A stretch of 64,000 nucleotides of DNA. Origin: Cyclina sinensis (lineage: Eukaryota; Mollusca; Bivalvia; Venerida; Veneridae). Shown here one piece after another: positions 47,700 to 58,765 of the stretch (position 1 is the first letter of the stretch; the number at the start of each line of letters is the position of its first letter). The notes beneath the pieces were generated by a model. The model was not told the origin of the DNA and searched no databases. It worked only from the letters and a program-made list of their open reading frames with translations. The translations under genes were made by a program, and so were the position numbers. The DNA lies in NCBI GenBank assembly GCA_012932295.1, contig JAAONU010000009.1, positions 5,816,203 through 5,880,202 of the forward strand. The letters are read 5' to 3'.

Positions 47700-49500
47700 C
47701 CTATTGATATTGTTTAAACCTTAAGTAGGAGAATGATTGTAAAATCTGAAGTAGTAAAACTATTGAAAAAGCCTGTAACATTAAAACAATTTCTAAAATC
47801 GTGAAACAGTAAAATTATTGTAAAACATGTAGTAGTTAAAGTATTTTAAGAGGCTGTAAAAGTAGAATTATAATAAAACCTTGAATAGTAAAATTATTTT
47901 TTACAGCATGTTCCAGTAAAATTATTGTGAAAGCCTGTATCAGTAGCGTTATTCAAAAGTCTGTATTAGTAAAATTATTGTAAAAGTCTGTATAAGTAAC
48001 ATTTTTGTGAAAGCTTATAATTGTAAAACCTTGTACATACCAGTAAAAATATTGAAGATGCCTTCTGTATCAGTAAAATTATTTTAAAGCATATAGCATT
48101 AACATTAGTGTGAAATCCTGTAACAGTAAAATTATTGTAAAATCCTGTAGCAGTAAAGTTAGTATGAAATCCTGCAACAGGAATATTATTGTAAAAGCCT
48201 GATGCAGTTAAGTTACTGTAAAATCCAGTATCAGTAAAACAATTGTAAAAGCCTCTAACAGTAACATTATTGTAAAAACCTGTTACAGTAAAACAATTGT
48301 AAAAGCCTCTAACAGTAACATTATTGTAAAATCCAGTATCAGTAAAACAATTGTAAAAGCCTCTGACAGTAACATTATTGTAAAAACCTGTTACAGTAAA
48401 ACAATTGTAAAAGCCTCTGACAGTAACATTATTGTAAAATCCAGTATCAGTAAAACAATTGTAAAAGCCTCTAACAGTAACATTATTGTAAAAACCTGTT
48501 ACAGTAAAACAATTGTAAAAGCCTCTGACAGTAACATTATTGTAAAATCCAGTATCAGTAAAACAATTGTAAAAGCCTCTGACAGTAACATTATTGTAAA
48601 ATCCAGTATCAGTAAAACAATTGTAAAAGCCTCTGACAGTAACATTATTGTAAAAACCTGTTACAGTAAAACAATTGTAAAAGCCTCTGACAGTAACATT
48701 ATTGTAAAATCCAGTATCAGTAAAACAATTGTAAAAGCCTCTGACAGTAACATTATTGTAAAATCCAGTATCAGTAAAACAATTGTAAAAGCCTCTAACA
48801 GTAACATTATTGTAAAAACCTGTTACAGTAAAACAATTGTAAAAGCCTCTAACAGTAACATTATTGTAAAATCCAGTATCAGTAAAACAATTGTAAAAGC
48901 CTCTAACAGTAACATTATTGTAAAATCCAGTATCAGTAAAACAATTGTAAAAGCCTCTGACAGTAACATTATTGTAAAATCCAGTATCAGTAAAACAATT
49001 GTAAAAGCCTCTGACAGTAACATTATTGTAAAAACCTGTTACAGTAAAACAATTGTAAAAGCCTCTGACAGTAACATTATTGTAAAATCCAGTATCAGTA
49101 AAACAATTGTAAAAGCCTCTGACAGTAACATTATTGTAAAATCCAGTATCAGTAAAACAATTGTAAAAGCCTCTGACAGTAACATTATTGTAAAAACCTG
49201 TTACAGTAAAACAATTGGTAAAATTATTGTAAAAGCCCCTATCTGTAAACTAACTAAAGAAGCATATAGCTGCAAACTTAATGTAAAGCCCTGTAGCAGT
49301 AAAGTTATTGTAAAAGCCTGTAACAATATAGCTTTTTGTAGAAACTTTTAACAGTGAAATAATTGTAGAAGCCTTCGACAGTGGAGTCATTGTAAGTCTG
49401 TATCTACAATAGTAAAAGTGTATAACAATAAAAATACTGTAAAAGTCTGTAACAGTTGAATATTTGTTAAACCCTGTGTCACTTACATTATTGTATAAGC
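47700..49500. repeat. Minisatellite of 27-bp half-units; 54-bp homogenised core
   Basis: The core at about 48190-49215 has about 19 units of 54 bp: acaattgtaaaagcctctga, then cagtaacattattgtaaa, then atccagtatcagtaaa or acctgttacagtaaa. The 54-bp unit is a dimer of a 27-bp half-unit, seen diverged on both flanks (gtaaaattattgtaaaagcc). The two variant types alternate, in the right half often as one acctgtt unit and two atccagta units. The minus-strand reading repeats an 18-residue hydrophobic peptide, which is a by-product. Confidence 0.9.
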
Positions 49501-51005
49501 CATGTCTTTGAAACTACAGTTATAAAGAACATTCTCTATATTTGATCTATTACAAATCAGAAATTGCAGAAATAGCAAAACTCATAAGAAATAATATAAA
49601 ATAAAGAATGAATAACAGTCTCTCTTAACGTCAAAAGACAGATCGGCATACAATAAATCGAAGTGAGTAACCGGGGAACAACCATTTCAGAAAACAGATA
49701 AGTTAGTATAAGAATTAAAAAAAGAATAACAAAAGTTTTCGTTCTAGACACTGATTAATACTGCCTGATATCGTAATTTTTAACTTGTGATTTAACAAAA
49801 TGTATATAAAACACGCACACACACACGTACGCACGCACGCACACACTGCAACTACTATTACGAGTTTAACAGGTTTTGAAAATCGGATAGGATCGACACA
49901 TAATATTAAGCTGTTAAGATAACCATTCAAACATTATTACATGCTCCAACGTTCGGAAATCATTTTAGTACGCTTATGCAATTTATGACGAAGGAAAAAA
50001 GCACTATAGTTATTTGGATAGATTAAGTATGGCAGGTGAAGCTTGCAAACCTAACAGCAAAAGAGAATTTTGTAGAATATTAACGTTAATTTAGTTACTG
50101 TAGATTTTAACACAGGTTTCTTTTTCTGTGCAGAAAAGATAGACCAAGTAATAAGTATTCTGTCTATTATTATTCTACTTTTTTTTAAAAAAGGTATGAG
50201 TTCACTTGCAATTCAAATTTCTGGTTGCTTTGGATTTCTGTCGGCATTACAGAAAATGAATAATGTAACTGAAACTATATTTACTTATTTCATGACATTG
50301 TTTATACTCAAACGTGACATAACTTGAGCAAAAAAGGCTGTTTATTGGCAAATTTGATACATTTGGATATGGTTTGTTTTTCTGAGAGGCCTAAAAAATA
50401 ATTTTCGTCATTGAGAAAAATTATAAAAAAGGATATTTGTATTTTACTTACAGTAGACATATTTTTTTTTATTTTTGCATAGTGAAATGTATAAAAATAA
50501 CACTTTTGGAATAGAACACTTAACTAGTAACTGCATGTATATGTCCTTTTCATTGGCGAAAAAGATCACACCATGAATAAAAATGAATCTGTAACAATAT
50601 ACTTTCCCGTGGGATGAATAAAATGGAATTTGCAGAAAAAAATATAACAAGTGGCGTAAATAAATAATGGAATGGGATTTTTGCGTTTCAGAAGCACTTT
50701 CAATGATCAAAAGTTAGATTGTATTCATAGTCATATTAGTTACATCAACAATTAATTAGTATTCTTTTGAACATGTTGAATAGAAAAAAATATACGTACA
50801 GCCTATATTCTGTTTATTACCGTCAAAATGTACGCAAATCTGGAAAAAAATATTTATTACAAATATGACTTTTACAACAATCTCAGTTTCATAAATCAAT
50901 AGAAAATATTAAACGGTTTTTAGACTACATACCAGCCCTTTTGGGAAATAAATAATAAAGTATCGAAAACAAGTGTTGTTATTTCAAGTTCATTTTTGTT
51001 TCTCA
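49501..51005. other. No gene seen; CA/CG-type microsatellite at 49814-49847
   Basis: AT-rich. At 49814-49847 lies an imperfect CA repeat with acgcacgcac interruptions. Around 50690 gcgtttcagaagcact is a diverged copy of a segment near 40500. Confidence 0.4.
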
Positions 51006-51010
51006 AACAA

Positions 51011-51367
51011 AAACCGACAGCATAGTTCATAAAAAGTAATTTTCTTTTCACTGAAGAGAAATCAGTAAGGGGAGAGGATTTGTTACGTGACATGCGTAAG
51101 TTCAAGCGCTTGAACACAGAACTTGGCAAGTTTTATTTAAGTTTTATTTAAACAAACTTCCTATCCGAGTTTAGAAGGTATATAAATTTTACATATATAC
51201 GCTGAAGGTGTCTTGTCATCCATGTAAACAATAAATTATGATCGCCATAACCAAGCCCAGGAGGCACTCGAAAAGATCAAACAGAAACCGACAGCATAGT
51301 TCATAAAAAGTAATTTTCTTTTCAATGAAGAGAAATCAGTAAGGGCAGAGGATTTGTTACGTGACAA
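51011..51367. repeat. Two near-identical direct repeats of 83 bp
   Basis: 51011-51093 and 51285-51367 share aaaccgacagcatagttcat, gtaattttcttttca, agagaaatcagtaaggg and gaggatttgttacgtgaca, with only two differences that I can count. The spacing is 274 bases. The DNA between and around is not similar. Confidence 0.85.
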
Positions 51368-51873
51368 TTTGAAAACATAAAAGTTCTTTCTAAGACAATC
51401 TTCCCACGTAAGTCTACAAATTGGCAATTTTTCTCCTTGACGTATGAAACTGATTGATTAAAACTAAGGCGGTATAACAGTGTTGTAAGGAACAATAAGA
51501 TAATCACACATATAGCAAATATATTATTCACAAATATATACAAAATATAATTTCACGTATTTCAATAAAATTAACATTAAAACTTTAAGCAGTAAATGCA
51601 CAGAAAAAGTGTGTATAAAATGCAAATGTCTGACGTTTTTTAAATATATTTGACGGCATGTAAAGTGTGCTTTTTGATAACAAGTTATTTAATATGGACT
51701 ATATTTAAGAAAACAAAAGCGGCATATTTTGATATGACGTATTCTTTAAAATGGCGTCTTTGTATCATCTTACATCCACCTATACTATTCAACATGGTTA
51801 ATGAAACTGTAATAAAACACGACGGACTTGAGTTTGAGTAACAACAAACCAATTAATCTATTTATTTAAGATT

Positions 51874-51876
<3 letters not shown>

Positions 51877-51922
<46 letters not shown>
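51877..51922. repeat. (AT)n microsatellite
   Basis: A pure AT dinucleotide run of about 46 bases. Confidence 0.95.
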
Positions 51923-51924
<2 letters not shown>

Positions 51925-54155
51925 CTCATATTTTGTAAGAATATGCTGGACACATTCCTCTTCATGCTGATGTTATTTTATACACGATACCTTGCATTAT
52001 ACAACAATTATAGCAAAGGTCTACGTAATTTTGGATCATCCCTTGTATACCTACAAAACGGCTCTTTTATGGTTTGCATAATGCTTTTTCAATAATAACA
52101 TGTATCTGAAAGTTTTCCTTACTGCAAAATCTGATGAGAATGATCGCAAATATCTATATTGTCTACGAAGCCTCCTGTAGGCTTTCATTTCCGATGACAT
52201 TTTAGTCTTAAAAAAAATGTCAGGATTCCTAGTGAAGTCTCTATTTTCCTGTTGTTATGATCAGTGAAAAACGCTGGCTGCCTTTTTTCAATAATTGTGT
52301 GTGCAAGAACATGGAAATGATTGAAAATGTGATTTTCGTTTTGACAGCTCTTAATTAGTTATTGATATAAGTTTCAGTCGATTTTAAAACACTTCCATTG
52401 ACATCTGAAACTTATTCAATTAGCATGGTTGACATTTCATCTGATCTGAGCCTGTTATTCAAAGGCTCAGTAGTGAAGAATGCATGCAGAATGTCCATCC
52501 GTGACATAAATACTTTACTTTGCTGTGAGAAACAAACACGGGTAAACGTATCTAGAGACGAAATAAAACAAAATTTAATTTTGACTATCTGAACCACTGA
52601 TATTTTTAGGAATAAACATTTATAACAGATAATAGTAGATTACAGACTTGCCTTTCCAGTAGTTTTGACAGACAGTTTATTTCAAATACAGTGTGATGAA
52701 TAAAATACAAAGTATAAATGTTGGTTTGTTTCGTACAAGACTATGTGACTCAATGACACTGTTGCTGTTTCAATGAGATCATAGATTTTTTTATTAAAAA
52801 CAAAAAAAAAAAAAAAAAAAAAGTCAGTTATTATCTTCAAGTCCATTCTATTATGTAGCCGTGCCTGCTTTAATTGTAGTCTTGTATATTCTCTACTTAG
52901 TTTGGATGAAACGGACGCAGTAATTTACATAATTATCCGCTTGGTTTATGCTTTATTTCACTAATGTAAACTTAGGTCAATAAACACTTGAATCTGTTGA
53001 TGCTTCCCTTGTATCATTATCTCATTAATCTATCAAGATTTATCAATATCTTTTCAGTGGTTATCAGTATGACAGAATCCACCTGTCCCATCAAAACATA
53101 AGATTTCTTAATATTGCAAATCTGCTTAAAATAATATTTTTACCAGGAATAAATTTATGAAAACAAAGATAGAAGCAGATATAAATTGGATTCAGGGTTA
53201 TAAAAAATTCTACCACTTCTTCGTACATAAGAATAGGATTAATATTTTTTTCTGGAGTTTTCATTAACCATAGTCCATCATCTAATCAGTCATTATTGCA
53301 ATAACATCCCCAGAGACAAAACACATCTGTTTGACAAAAAGAAGTTTAAGGTTTGTTGCTATTGGATACCGCTAGAAAAAACATAAGCGTATTCAGTTAC
53401 CAAAACCAAACATATAACAAAATCTATTTTTATTGAAAGTCGATAATATCCAGATACTATTGCTTCAACCAACATGGATATATCAAACCTACCTTTTCAA
53501 AGACTGCCCCTTTTTAACCTTTATAAAACCCCTTAATAGATAATATCTAAGCGATCTTTGTTTTAATCTGTGGCTAGTAAGTAACGAGGTAATGAGTTTC
53601 AAAATTTATCATTTGCATTTTAATAATGAAAGCAACAAAATCACCTTTAGGGGCCAATCCGACTCCTGGATATATAAAAATCTAGGACATTTTACTACAA
53701 AATAATCACTTTGGATGGTTAAACTGAGATTTCAGCAATGTAACTAACTTTTCTAATGTGTAAAATCCCACTTTCCTCTTGATTCATACGATATCCTGAT
53801 CTCTGATAATCAATTGATATTCCCATGTCTCACATTGTTTATCTAAAATTTACATCATTAATTGAAAAAAATAGGGTTAACATTTATCGCTCAGTGGTTT
53901 GTGTTAAAATTATTTATCGTGAACATCATTGCATCCATGTGGTGAATAAACACAGAATGAGATTACAGTGTTTCGGAAACACTCAGCATATTCAGTCAAA
54001 TGTCTCCATAGCTTATTGAAAATCAGTGGGTTTTTTTCATGTTGTAAAAACAAGAACATAATGCTTTTTGTTTCACGATGCTTTATAAAAAATATCTGTT
54101 TATTGAAACGGTTCTGATCTTTTTTTTTCTTTTGTTTTCTTAAAAAAGAAAAAAG

Positions 54156-54165
<10 letters not shown>
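51923..54165. other. AT-rich DNA with diverged duplicated segments
   Basis: No exon seen. The part near 52300-52440 (acagctcttaattagttattg, atgattgaaaatg) is related to 55670-55760 (acagctctttatccaatattg, atgattgaaataattgg). The part near 53930-53990 (gtgtttcggaaacactcag) is related to 40500 and 50690. A poly(A) run of 19 bases lies near 52804. Confidence 0.45.

Positions 54166-54170
<5 letters not shown>

Positions 54171-54239
<69 letters not shown>
54171..54239. repeat. (TA)n microsatellite
   Basis: A pure TA run of about 69 bases preceded by an A-rich stretch. Confidence 0.95.
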
Positions 54240-54242
<3 letters not shown>

Positions 54243-54559
54243 GCAGTGAAGGTGACTTGAAAGTTCTCAATACGTGATTATTAAGCAAACGTGGACGTAA
54301 AAAAAGGTTTCCTGTCTATGTTGTGTAATTCAGTAATTTACATGGGCGAAGTCAATACAGGGAATTATAATATGCCTGACTTGTCAGTAAGAAGGCAAAT
54401 CAGTGGTTCAGGACCATAAAAAACTTGCAAAATTTATATATTTAGCTAATTGTAAAAGAATTAATATATAGGTCATTAGTCAAATATATTAGGCAGTTTA
54501 TTTTATTATACCTCACGTAAACTGCCAATACTAAATTCCCATAGGCGATCGGGCTTTTA

Positions 54560-54950
54560 AAAATAATGATACATTTTGCATCAGCTCAGAGGGTAACATT
54601 TTTTTTTTCAAAAACCCTCCGGGTGTTATTGTTTTTTTTGCACACCCTGCAGAAAATTGAAGCGTCTGATGACGTCGAAGGCGCTTATTGAATATATTGA
54701 CTGTAAGCGTTTAGCTGAGTTTGATTCGACTCGTTACCAAACGTAAACAGTCCTAAGGTATATATAACATGATCTCATGTATGGTTCGGTATAATAAAAT
54801 AAATAACACACATCAGCGAGGGTGATAGAGGATATGGACAATCCTCAAAAAACAATAACACCTGTCGGTGTCGCCTCGAGTGTTATTGTTTTTTCGGGTT
54901 GTCAATATCCTCTATCACCCTCGCTGATGTGTGTTATTTATATAATAATA
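54560..54950. mobile_element. Foldback element with a strong hairpin
   Basis: The arms at 54799-54860 and 54881-54941 are reverse complements with only a few mismatches (left arm aacacacatcagcgagggtg, right arm caccctcgctgatgtgtgtt) around a 20-base loop with gtcggtgtcgcctcgag. The stretch just to the left (54590-54650) repeats part of the arm: gggtgttattgttttttttg. It is probably a non-autonomous DNA element. An RNA read through it would form a hairpin of about 60 base pairs. Confidence 0.75.
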
Positions 54951-55135
54951 CACGGTGCTAGTACCTTAAAAATAATTGTATTTAATATTATTTCAATACT
55001 CATACTCATACATATATTTGTGTGCACGAAATTTCATACTTTTCTCATATGCCATATTTGTCATTATAAAAATGTGTAATGGCATTGAACATTGAATGTT
55101 TATGCTAATAAATTTATTGACTTGACTTGATACTT
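54951..55135 (+). mobile_element. Possible LINE 3' tail
   Basis: The segment ends gctaataaatttattgactt followed by gacttgatacttgac, i.e. an AATAAA followed by TTGAC repeats. That is how the 3' ends of some non-LTR retrotransposons look. No reverse transcriptase is attached. Tentative. Confidence 0.3.
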
Positions 55136-56415
55136 GACAGTTAAAATAAGACTTTAACATAATAATTTGCTATTGTTTTTCAAAATATAAACAGTGACAA
55201 GGGGGTCCCAGTTCAAATGCCATTGACTTCATTGATAAGTGCAAAGTAATTTATTATGTCGAAAACTCGGAATGTTATATCATATACTAGTAATAGATTG
55301 CGATGACTTCTTTGTCCATATTGTCACACATACTTTGTAGTTTAGTTTCATTTTTGTCATTAGTTATAAAGAATAAAATTGGTCGGACATGTTAAGTGAG
55401 AGAGACTGACTTCGTTTGTGAAATGAAACAAAGATAAAAAGAAAAACAGAAACAAAACAAACGACTTGTGCGTTTTAACACATAACATCTCTTTTAAGAA
55501 GACCTTAAACGCAGTGTCACTAGGGGGTTGAAATAATTACATTTCAAGACCTTTCTCTAAATCACGAGGTTAGACCCCATGTTATTTACTTGTTATTGAT
55601 TTACTTATGATTTATCCTCCTAGCAGAAAGCGCTGTTTCTCAATTATGTTGTCTGCATGTTTACATATTGAAATGATTGAAATAATTGGCAGTGATAATT
55701 AAAGTTCGACAGCTCTTTATCCAATATTGATATAGTTCCGCTAAGTTTCAAACCTTTTCAGCCCTCTCAGTTGATATTATAAAATACTTTTTTGTATTAG
55801 CATTATTAACATTTCCTTTGATAAGGTCTAGTTATGTGAAGCCGTCTGTTCTCATAATGAGAAAAGAACGTCAGATTCTTCCTAAATCAAGCGAATCTCT
55901 AAACCTACCAGTATTTGCAATATGATATTCATAAAAAGAAATAATCACCAAAATAAATAAATGTCAGCAAACTAAATTCAAAACATTTTTGTTCAGTTAA
56001 CTTCATTACTCGATATTTAAACAGTTTACAGTTCCATGATAATATTTACATAATAGAAAGGGCATATGTGTTGCACTGACTAACACAAATTTTAAGCTTT
56101 CAATATTTTTTTTCTGTCGTAGTGTTAATGCTGGATGTTTACAGAAGTTTCACCTTCTCTATATTTTCAAGGGTGTTTGCTTAAGCAACACAATATAAAA
56201 TTGTTAAGTGTTTTGTTTATTCCGGTCACAATTTTTTTAGCAAATATTTAGAATAACGAGTGTCTCTTCAGCTAAAAAAAGTCTCCTTTTCGTAAAAAAA
56301 ACTGAATTTAATCATACTTATTTAACAACAAAAATAGCTGTTTATATTGTTATGAAACTTGCTGAAATTGATTATTCACTACAAATTAGTGCATTTTATG
56401 CATTTTGTTTGATGT
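55136..56415. other. No gene seen
   Basis: AT-rich DNA. Only the diverged copy of the 52.3-kb segment (near 55670-55760) is recognisable. Confidence 0.35.
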
Positions 56416-56419
56416 TTCT

Positions 56420-57920
56420 ATGCCCCCGCCATAAAACGGGAAAGCGCGTGGGGGTGGGGGGGGCAGATTGTGTTACACCTGTCCGTGTGTGTGTGTGTTC
56501 GAAAAAGTATATATTTCGTGTCCGGTCCATAACTTCTGCATGCATGATGGGATTTAAAAAAATAATTTGGTACACTTGACCACCCTTAGTAGACAATATG
56601 TCGCTTGCAAGATCCAGGTCCTAGGTCAAATTCAAAGACGCAGCAGGGAATTGAACTTTGTGCATTTGTCATATGGTCTTAAGTTCAGTTGGAGATCGCG
56701 TCCGGTCCATAACTTATGCCTTCATGATGGGATATCAAAAGTAAATTGGTACTCATGACCACCATAAGCAGGCAATGTGTCCCGTGCAAGACCTAGGTGC
56801 CCGGGTCAAAGTCAAGGTCACAGCAGGGGATCAAACTTAATATATTTCTCTGGTCCATAAGTACTGCATTCATAATGGTATGTCAATATCAAATTGTCGC
56901 TCTTGAGCACCATAAGTAGAGGATGCCATTTTTAGCTCGTCTATTTTAGAAGAAAAAGTGGAGCTATTATGGTTACTGAGTCGTCATCGTCGTACAAAAA
57001 CTTTAGTCTAGATGATAATCCATAAACCATAAGACTTTGAGTTTCGATATTTGGTTTGTAGCATTGTCTAGTGCACCTCTGCTTTGCTGGTTTGAATCAT
57101 GACCCCAGGGTCGATATTGGCCACCCCTTTGGGCTTATATAAACATGTAGTTATATAGGTAAAACTTAAAAAATCTTCTTCTCTAAAACCATTTGACGCA
57201 GAACTTTATAATTTGATGTGAGGCATCTTCTAGAAGACCTCTACGACTATAATGTCCCTGGAGTGAAATTTTGCCCCACCTCAGGGGTCACTAGTTTTTT
57301 GCAAAGACTAAAATGGCTAAAAACTTCTAATGGGAGAGCACAGAACTTAACTATTTACTTACATGAGATGGTTAGGTACTTCTCTCCCCACCCCACATGG
57401 GACACCACCCACCACCCACTGTTAACCCCCCCCCCGCCCACCACTTTAAATAATTATTTATTGATGTTTTGTTTATGTGTAGGAATTTGCCCTCCCCGGC
57501 CCCCTCCACCCTGGCTCCACCCACTCCCCATCCCAAACATTTTTTTTCTGTTTTTCATGTGTAGGTTTTTGCTCCGTCCCTCCAATCCCGCATTTAAAAA
57601 AGTTTGTATTTTTTATGTGTACGTACCTGCCCACCCCCGACCACACTCCATAGACACATCCCCACCCCTCGCAAACTTTATTAGGATTATTAAGGATTAG
57701 TACGTACTTGCATTTTTTTCAAATCCTTATTTTTTTAGAATGGGTAGGAAGTTGCATGCTCATTTCCGATAAATACAACAGACGAGCCAAATTCAATAAT
57801 GCATATTAGCGTTGCAATATAACTGACATATATACACCATAAATTAAATAAAGCTAATATTTGCCAACTAAAAGCTTATGTTGCGGGGGCATCCGTGTCC
57901 TATGGACACATGTCTAGATT
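56420..57920 (+). repeat. Composite dispersed repeat, + orientation
   Basis: It starts atgcccccgccataaa. Units of 170-180 bp follow with tccggtccataacttctgc, gcatgatggga and cgtgcaagacctagg. Then comes the second family, with gtggagctattatggttac and gtcatcgtcgtac and a C-rich, low-complexity part (57.37-57.66 kb). The end reads gttgcgggggcatccgtg, the rough reverse complement of the start. The same two families in the same relative order lie inverted at 12.2-13.1 kb. Confidence 0.7.
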
Positions 57921-57939
57921 TTTATGATTTATGAAAGTT

Positions 57940-58765
57940 TATGACTAGAAGTTTTTCAAAAGTTTAATATTTTACACAAAAACTCCATGGCAGGGCCAAT
58001 TTTGACCCCAGTAACATAATTTGCAACAATGTCAGAGGTCCACTAGATAATAAAACATAAGAAAATATTTAAGCTCTTTAGGCATCAGGTTTCAGACAAG
58101 ATGATTTTTTAAGGTTTTCCTACTCAGCGCAATGAAAACCAAGTTATCCGTAGCAGAGTCAGTTTTAACCCTTGGGAAATTATTATAGCAATATTAATTT
58201 TGTAGAGGTCAACTATGCAATGCTACATGCCAAATATCTAAGTTCTAAACTCAAGGTCTTTGACAAAAAGATTTTCAAAGAATACATTTTTAAACAAATA
58301 AGACCCTCGAGGCGGAGCCAATTTTGATTTAAAGGAGAAAAGAATCTTGCTATAGGTCTTCTTGACAATGCAACATAAAAATATCTAAGCCTTGTCTTCA
58401 TGTTATATTCCTTTATAAAGTCAAGTGACCCTCGGGGTAGGGCCATTAATGAGCCCAGAATATCTCGGTAAAGGACCTCTAGATGATGCTCCTTGCTTAA
58501 TATCTAAGGCCTTAGACGAGAAGACGTTTGAAGTCGTACCCGTATAAGCCTATGTAAAATCAAGCGACATCTGGACCATTAATGACCCCTGGAGCATAAT
58601 TTGTAAAGTCTGTTTGAACAACTTTGGTAGAGCGTTATAAAAGGAACATCCCTGCTAACTTTCAGCTAGTAGTGTAGGAGAAGTTGTCGTTTAAATGTAA
58701 AATGTACGACGCACAGCGCACGACGAAAGACGCACGCTGAACACAGGGCGATCATAAAGTTGAAA
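57940..58765 (+). repeat. Tandem array of diverged ~125-bp units
   Basis: Units carry gggccaattttgacccc, a segment with gtccactagataat or cctctagatgatg, and catgccaaatatctaag. The array ends with the direct-repeat string cgacgcacagcgcacgacg. It belongs to the same family as 56.94-57.3 kb. Confidence 0.7.

Noticed and set aside
48823..49023. Membrane protein with 18-residue repeats on the minus strand
   Set aside because: It is a by-product of the 54-bp minisatellite, whose length is a multiple of three.
54100..54288. Short minus-strand frame of alternating Tyr and Ile
   Set aside because: Pure translation of the TA microsatellite.
57218..57700. Open frame of 160 codons on +, Pro-rich
   Set aside because: Produced by the C-rich low-complexity part of the composite repeat.
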